In this document: positions 6,124 through 9,328 of the stretch, piece after piece | Position numbering within the stretch: position 1 is the first letter of the stretch | How the letters are laid out: each line of letters opens with the position of its first letter | Assembly: GCA_947628925.1 (NCBI GenBank) | Contig: CANRBU010000040.1 | Coordinates: 1 to 9,328 of the forward strand | Origin: an uncultured Clostridia bacterium | GTDB taxonomy: Bacteria > Bacillota > Clostridia > TANB77 > CAG-508 | DNA: 9,328 nucleotides | Reading direction: 5' to 3' | The notes under the pieces: model-generated | What the model was told of the DNA's origin: nothing | Seen by the model: the letters and a program-made list of their open reading frames with translations, nothing else | Database searches by the model: none | Made by a program: the position numbers and the translations under genes

Positions 6124-6936
6124 ATGAAAGAAAAAATTACATTATTAATTGCAGATGACAATCAGGATTTTAGCCAAACTCTTGCTAGATATTTAGAAAA
6201 GCAAGAAGATATGGAGGTTATTGGAATTGCAAAAGACGGTATAGAAGCTGTTGAAATGATATCAAACACAATACCAGATATCGCAATAATAGATATTATT
6301 ATGCCACATTTAGATGGAATAGGTGTATTAGAAAAAATAGGAAAATTAGAAACAGATAAAAAGCCAACTTGCATTATGCTATCAGCAGTAGGACAAGATA
6401 AAATTACACAAAGAGCCATTTCTTTAGGCGCAGAATATTATGTAGTAAAACCATTTGATATAGAGGTTCTTATTCAAAGGATAAGGCAAATTAAAAACCA
6501 TGTGCCAACGAGTAGTGGAAACGGCTTTTTATCAAAAGATGAAAAGCAACAATATATTTCAATATCAAATGAAAATAAAAAACAGAATTTAGAAGCATTA
6601 GTTACAAATGTAATACATGAAGTTGGAGTACCAGCACATATAAAGGGATATCAATATTTAAGAGAAGCAATTATTATGGTAGTAAATGATATAGATGTTA
6701 TAAATCAAATTACCAAAAGCTTATATCCACAAATTGCAACAAAATATAATACAACACCATCAAGAGTTGAACGTGCAATTCGCCATGCAATTGAAGTAGC
6801 ATGGGGAAGAGGAGAACAAGACGTAGTAGAAAGTATATTTGGATACACAATCTCAGCAGCAAAAGGAAAGCCAACAAACTCAGAATTTATCGCGATGATA
6901 GCAGATAAGCTAAGACTAGAGCTAAAATCAGCATAA
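6124..6936 (+). CDS. spo0A: Sporulation master response regulator Spo0A
   Basis: A 270-residue response regulator that, once phosphorylated, binds DNA and commits the cell to sporulation. The start at 6124 follows TTAGGAGGG; the open frame continues 15 codons upstream but has no SD. The receiver domain (about 1-125) has the acidic pair D11/D12, the phosphorylation site D57 in IIDIIMPHLDG, S87 and K109 in VVKPF. A hydrophilic linker (about 126-155) leads to the Spo0A-specific effector domain. There VIHEVGVPAHIKGYQYLREAI (163-183) and TPSRVERAIRHAIEVAWGRG (211-230) are near-universal; the second is the DNA-recognition helix region. The family is usually about 260-275 residues. In many spore formers spoIVB sits just upstream; here yigZ does. 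Confidence 0.98.
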   Translation: MKEKITLLIADDNQDFSQTLARYLEKQEDMEVIGIAKDGIEAVEMISNTIPDIAIIDIIMPHLDGIGVLEKIGKLETDKKPTCIMLSAVGQDKITQRAISLGAEYYVVKPFDIEVLIQRIRQIKNHVPTSSGNGFLSKDEKQQYISISNENKKQNLEALVTNVIHEVGVPAHIKGYQYLREAIIMVVNDIDVINQITKSLYPQIATKYNTTPSRVERAIRHAIEVAWGRGEQDVVESIFGYTISAAKGKPTNSEFIAMIADKLRLELKSA

Positions 6937-6938
6937 AT

Positions 6939-6966
6939 TTGACAAATGAAAAAACTTGTGTAAAAT
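6939..6966 (+). promoter_or_regulatory. Strong promoter immediately after spo0A
   Basis: A consensus TTGACA -35 (6939-6944) starts two bases after the spo0A stop codon. It is followed by 16 bases and a TAAAAT -10 (6961-6966). Transcription should begin near 6972. No terminator for spo0A is visible before it. Confidence 0.75.
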
Positions 6967-6971
6967 AAAAA

Positions 6972-7095
6972 CTAGGAAATGGAGAAACCACAAACATGGT
7001 TTGCCAAATTAAGTGTTTGACACTTCTAACTGGGCAAGTCGAAGTGCATCTCAAAGGTTAGACTAAAAAATCTAATTTTAGGAGGTGCATTTTTG
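6972..7095 (+). ncRNA. Structured RNA leader with a buried SD
   Basis: About 124 bases that fold compactly. Stem 1 pairs 6998-7005 with 7033-7040 (8 bp, two G-U) and encloses the hairpin AAGTGT (7011-7016) / ACACTT (7020-7025). Directly abutting it, stem 2 pairs 7041-7052 with 7082-7093 (12 bp including wobbles). After a small internal loop this continues as 7054-7062 with 7071-7079 (9 bp), closed by an A-rich loop. The 3' arm of stem 2 contains GAGG of the AGGAGG SD (7080-7085). This looks like a translational control element or a small RNA. It matches no riboswitch class I know. Which gene it controls is uncertain: the 8-codon ORF at once, or the 497-residue gene 190 bases on. Confidence 0.6.
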
Positions 7096-7122
7096 ATGTT
7101 TATTTACTTTTGCTTAAAATAA
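7096..7122 (+). CDS. Possible 8-residue leader peptide
   Basis: ATG at 7096 follows AGGAGG (7080-7085) with a 10-base gap and encodes MFIYFCLK before TAA. The peptide is hydrophobic and aromatic. Its SD is almost fully paired in the hairpin of the preceding RNA, so translation would depend on opening that hairpin. It may be a regulatory upstream ORF or simply chance; the good SD is its main support. Confidence 0.3.
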   Translation: MFIYFCLK

Positions 7123-7287
7123 TAAGTAGAATTTTTACAAAAAAAGCTTTGCAGAGAATAAAATATTACAAAAATATTAAATTTATATTACAACAACATT
7201 TATTGTTGAAAAAAAATCCATTTTATGATTTACTTATAATAAGTATTATTGTAAATCTTATTAATATAAGAAGATTGGAGGAATATA
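7123..7287 (+). other. AT-rich spacer before the 497-residue gene, with two hairpins
   Basis: No convincing protein is encoded here. A TTG-initiated frame (7110-7307) has no SD, low-complexity Ile/Lys/Leu content and overlaps the next gene. Two stems stand out. CAACAA (7191-7196) pairs with TTGTTG (7203-7208). GATTTAC (7227-7233) pairs with GTAAATC (7251-7257), with an inner ATAAT/ATTAT stem. The second ends 19 bases before the TTGGAGG SD of the next gene. No promoter with a proper -35 is evident, although TATAAT occurs at 7235-7240. Confidence 0.45.
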
Positions 7288-8781
7288 ATGGAAGAATTTG
7301 TTTCTAAAACACCACAAATCAAAAGTGATAAATATACTGATATAGAGCAAATAATAAGTGAGGTAGAAAGTTTAGGAGATTGGAAAGATCCTTCTCAAAG
7401 GGATAGTTATTTAAAAGTAATTTCTAAAATCATATCAATATATCATGGTTATGAATTAGAGGAAGGAAAAAGACAACCGTATCCTAGAGAGGTTATAAAA
7501 GCAATTGTAGATATATGTGCTAAAAAATTCCCTTCACCAGATGAAGTTTTTAAAGATGGTGAGTTAAGACCTGAAATGCCAGATGATGAATTTTCTAACT
7601 ATGTAACTAGTGCAACAACCAGATTAGGAATTAGTCTTTTAGGAGAAAGGACAAGAATTGATCAAATTGCAAGAGAACAATTTGGAATAGATGTGTACCA
7701 TACTCAAATGACAGAAGAAGAAGCTAGAAAATTAATAGAATCATCAGAACAATATGTACTTCAAGATCAAGACAAATCTAAGATTCCATATTATAATGTT
7801 GCTAAACAAGCATTAATAAATTGGAATAAGTTATCAGAAGAAGAAGCAGATAAAATAATTGGTGAACAAACTTGTTCACAATTAGAAGTTAATGCTCATG
7901 CAAAAGGTTCAATAGATTATGCAATAAGAACTATTGCAAATCAATCTCCAGTTAGTAAATTCGGAAAGGAAAGTGAATTGGCAGATTTTGTATATGATGG
8001 CGGAGAAAGTGCAATTATAGATAGTATGAAAAAAGATGCTGAATTTATGAAAGACCCAAATATGCCTCAATTGGAAAGAAACAATATGAGAAAAAGATAT
8101 AATAATATGATAATAGATACATTATTTGCTGTTCATGATGGTTGGGTTCAAGATAAAGAGAATGTAAAGAAATTTAATGCTAGAGAGAAAAAACATCAAC
8201 ACATGCCAAGTGAATTAATAGGATGGGAAGAAGCAAAAGCAGATTTGTTATTTATTAGACCAATATATGAGGCAGCAGGAATTGAAGTTAATGAAGAAGA
8301 ATTAGAACAGGTATATAATGATAGAGTAAAAGAGTTCTTCTTAAACAGAGGAATAAAAACAGCTAGCGATTTATCTAGTTCTATAGCACAAGGAGAAGAA
8401 TTTTATCCAGCCCTAGGAGGATATGGAGAAATATTGACAACAATAAAAGATCCTGAATATGTTGCTGAAAAAATTATTCCAGCAATTGAGCAAAAAGGGA
8501 TTGGAAATATTGAAGAAGTAAGAAAAAATATAGTTTCTCAAATAATAAATAATCCAGTACCTGAAGATGTGGAAAGATTATCAGATGAAGAACAAAGCCT
8601 AGTTGAACAAACTCTAGAACAAGAGACATCTACATTAACTACACAAAAAGATGAATTACAACAAAAAAATTCTAGAGTTCAAAAAATTATGGCTTTGGCA
8701 AATAGAAGAAGAGCTATTAAAAAAGAAATTTCTATAGAAGAACAAATAAAATCAGAGAATTTACAAGAATTTGATAATTAA
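7288..8781 (+). CDS. Large acidic protein of unknown function
   Basis: A 497-residue protein I cannot assign to a family. It starts at an ATG 6 bases after TTGGAGG (7275-7281). There is no signal peptide or membrane segment; it looks cytoplasmic, mostly helical and rich in Glu, Lys and Ile. The segment most like a conserved core is 281-330: HDGWV (283-287), then KKFNAREKKHQHMPSELIGW (294-313) and KADLLFIRPIYEAAGIEV (317-334). A His/Trp-rich stretch of this kind could be catalytic or binding, but no known active-site motif is evident. Residues about 428-490 are charged and likely coiled coil. Codon use matches the chromosome. The 119-residue gene follows 10 bases after its stop, with its SD overlapping that stop, so the two are translationally linked. 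Confidence 0.88.
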   Translation: MEEFVSKTPQIKSDKYTDIEQIISEVESLGDWKDPSQRDSYLKVISKIISIYHGYELEEGKRQPYPREVIKAIVDICAKKFPSPDEVFKDGELRPEMPDDEFSNYVTSATTRLGISLLGERTRIDQIAREQFGIDVYHTQMTEEEARKLIESSEQYVLQDQDKSKIPYYNVAKQALINWNKLSEEEADKIIGEQTCSQLEVNAHAKGSIDYAIRTIANQSPVSKFGKESELADFVYDGGESAIIDSMKKDAEFMKDPNMPQLERNNMRKRYNNMIIDTLFAVHDGWVQDKENVKKFNAREKKHQHMPSELIGWEEAKADLLFIRPIYEAAGIEVNEEELEQVYNDRVKEFFLNRGIKTASDLSSSIAQGEEFYPALGGYGEILTTIKDPEYVAEKIIPAIEQKGIGNIEEVRKNIVSQIINNPVPEDVERLSDEEQSLVEQTLEQETSTLTTQKDELQQKNSRVQKIMALANRRRAIKKEISIEEQIKSENLQEFDN

Positions 8782-8791
8782 GGAGATAAGT

Positions 8792-9151
8792 ATGAATAGT
8801 AATTTACCAGTTAAACAAGATACTAGTTTTTTTGGAAGAATAAAGAATTTTTTTAGAAAGATATTCTTTAAAGATAAAATAGAAAATCATTATGAAGAAA
8901 AAACTGAAGTGCAGCCTAAAATTGAAGAAATTGATAATAGGAAAAATCAGTTTAAAGAAAGCCTAAAAATTGAAGTCAAAAATGATTATATAAATGAAAT
9001 GAAAAAAGAAGAATTTTTAGATAAATTGGAAAGTAATCCTAAATTACTATACGACTTACCTATCGAAAAATTAGACCAATTAGAAAAATACTATGGAGAA
9101 TCTATAAAGAAACAAGAAGAAAAATTAGCAAAAATAAAAAAAGCTAGTTAG
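8792..9151 (+). CDS. Small basic-amphipathic protein of unknown function
   Basis: A 119-residue protein, unrecognised. The ATG at 8792 follows AAGGAG (8780-8785), which overlaps the stop codon of the upstream gene; a TTG seven codons earlier lacks an SD. Residues 13-27 (FFGRIKNFFRKIFFK) alternate aromatic and basic residues and would form an amphipathic helix able to lie on a membrane or bind nucleic acid. Residues 30-75 are charged and low complexity. The C-terminal part, FLDKLESNPKLLYDLPIEKL (75-94) and a Lys/Glu helix (95-119), looks like a small helical domain. There is no transmembrane span. The pairing with the large gene suggests a shared role, possibly with this protein as membrane adaptor; that is inference. 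A terminator follows directly. Confidence 0.85.
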   Translation: MNSNLPVKQDTSFFGRIKNFFRKIFFKDKIENHYEEKTEVQPKIEEIDNRKNQFKESLKIEVKNDYINEMKKEEFLDKLESNPKLLYDLPIEKLDQLEKYYGESIKKQEEKLAKIKKAS

Positions 9152-9178
9152 AAATATAAATGTGATAAAAAAATCAAA

Positions 9179-9240
9179 AATAAATAATAATAAAAAACTA
9201 GTTCATACTAAATAAGGACTAGTTTTTTTATTATTTATTG
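9179..9240. terminator. Long stem terminator of the two-gene operon
   Basis: The stem AAAAAACTAGT (9192-9202) against ACTAGTTTTTT (9218-9229) has a 15-base loop. It is prolonged outward by A/T pairs back to about 9179 and out to about 9239, giving more than 20 bp. It ends in a T-rich tract and is nearly symmetric, so it could act in both directions. It begins 27 bases after the stop of the small gene. Confidence 0.85.
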
Positions 9241-9328
9241 AAAGGGTAAATTAATTTGAAAATAAAAGTTAGAAAAATAAAACCAAAATAGATAAAAAGG
9301 GCATAGTTCCCCCTTACCCCCAAAAAAG
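9241..9328. other. Terminal intergenic stretch with a C-tract
   Basis: No gene is supported here. The end is striking against the AT-rich background: GGG (9299-9301), then two runs of five C (9309-9313 and 9317-9321) separated by TTA, then six A. Read on the minus strand it gives a G-rich SD-like site before an 11-codon hydrophobic frame (MPFLSILVLFF), which I do not call as a gene. It may be the edge of the next feature beyond the window. Confidence 0.3.

Noticed and set aside
7037..7043. AGTCGAA, one mismatch from a Spo0A box
   Set aside because: It is a single short match inside the transcribed structured RNA, where the bases are explained by pairing; not enough for a binding site.
7110..7307. 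65-codon TTG-initiated frame between the RNA and the 497-residue gene
   Set aside because: It has no SD at workable spacing, is low-complexity Ile/Lys/Leu, and overlaps the next gene.
9270..9305. Minus-strand 11-codon hydrophobic frame behind a G-rich site at the window end
   Set aside because: It is very short and has no promoter or conservation evidence.
1..9328. CRISPR arrays, tRNA or rRNA genes
   Set aside because: No regularly spaced repeats and no cloverleaf or rRNA segments were seen on either strand.

Overview
The window looks like chromosome of a low-GC, AT-rich, spore-forming Firmicute of the class Clostridia. The grounds are a clear Spo0A, strong Shine-Dalgarno (SD) sites, A/T-ending codons (AAA, AGA, TTA) and textbook vegetative promoters. 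I cannot name a species; an uncultured gut-type clostridium is plausible.

Left part (1-1800). A truncated rplM (ribosomal protein L13) runs leftward from its own promoter and a hairpin leader that resembles the L13 autoregulatory leader. Diverging from it is the rpsF-ssb-rpsR operon (S6, single-stranded DNA-binding protein, S18), with a structured leader that may be the S6:S18 feedback site. Two stem-loop terminators close the operon; the second also serves the convergent gene.

Middle (1800-6012). A lone leftward gene (247 codons) of unknown function has its own promoter and codon use richer in G/C than its neighbours, so it looks acquired. A back-to-back promoter starts a rightward unit: a PLP-dependent methionine gamma-lyase-family protein, a BaiN/HI0933-type flavoprotein and a YigZ/IMPACT protein. 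The last two genes are separated by a 125-bp imperfect palindrome flanked by an 11-bp direct repeat of the stop/SD region. This is best read as insertion of a MITE-like element that duplicated its target.

Right part (6013-9328). spo0A has its own promoter. Two bases after its stop codon a TTGACA promoter begins and drives a strongly structured RNA (about 6972-7095). A near-continuous hairpin of about 21 bp there buries an SD in front of an 8-codon ORF. Downstream are two unrecognised genes (497 and 119 residues) in a tight operon, closed by a long stem terminator. The RNA, the two genes and the terminator look like a self-contained module and are the best candidate for something undescribed. 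The last 90 bases hold no gene I can support.
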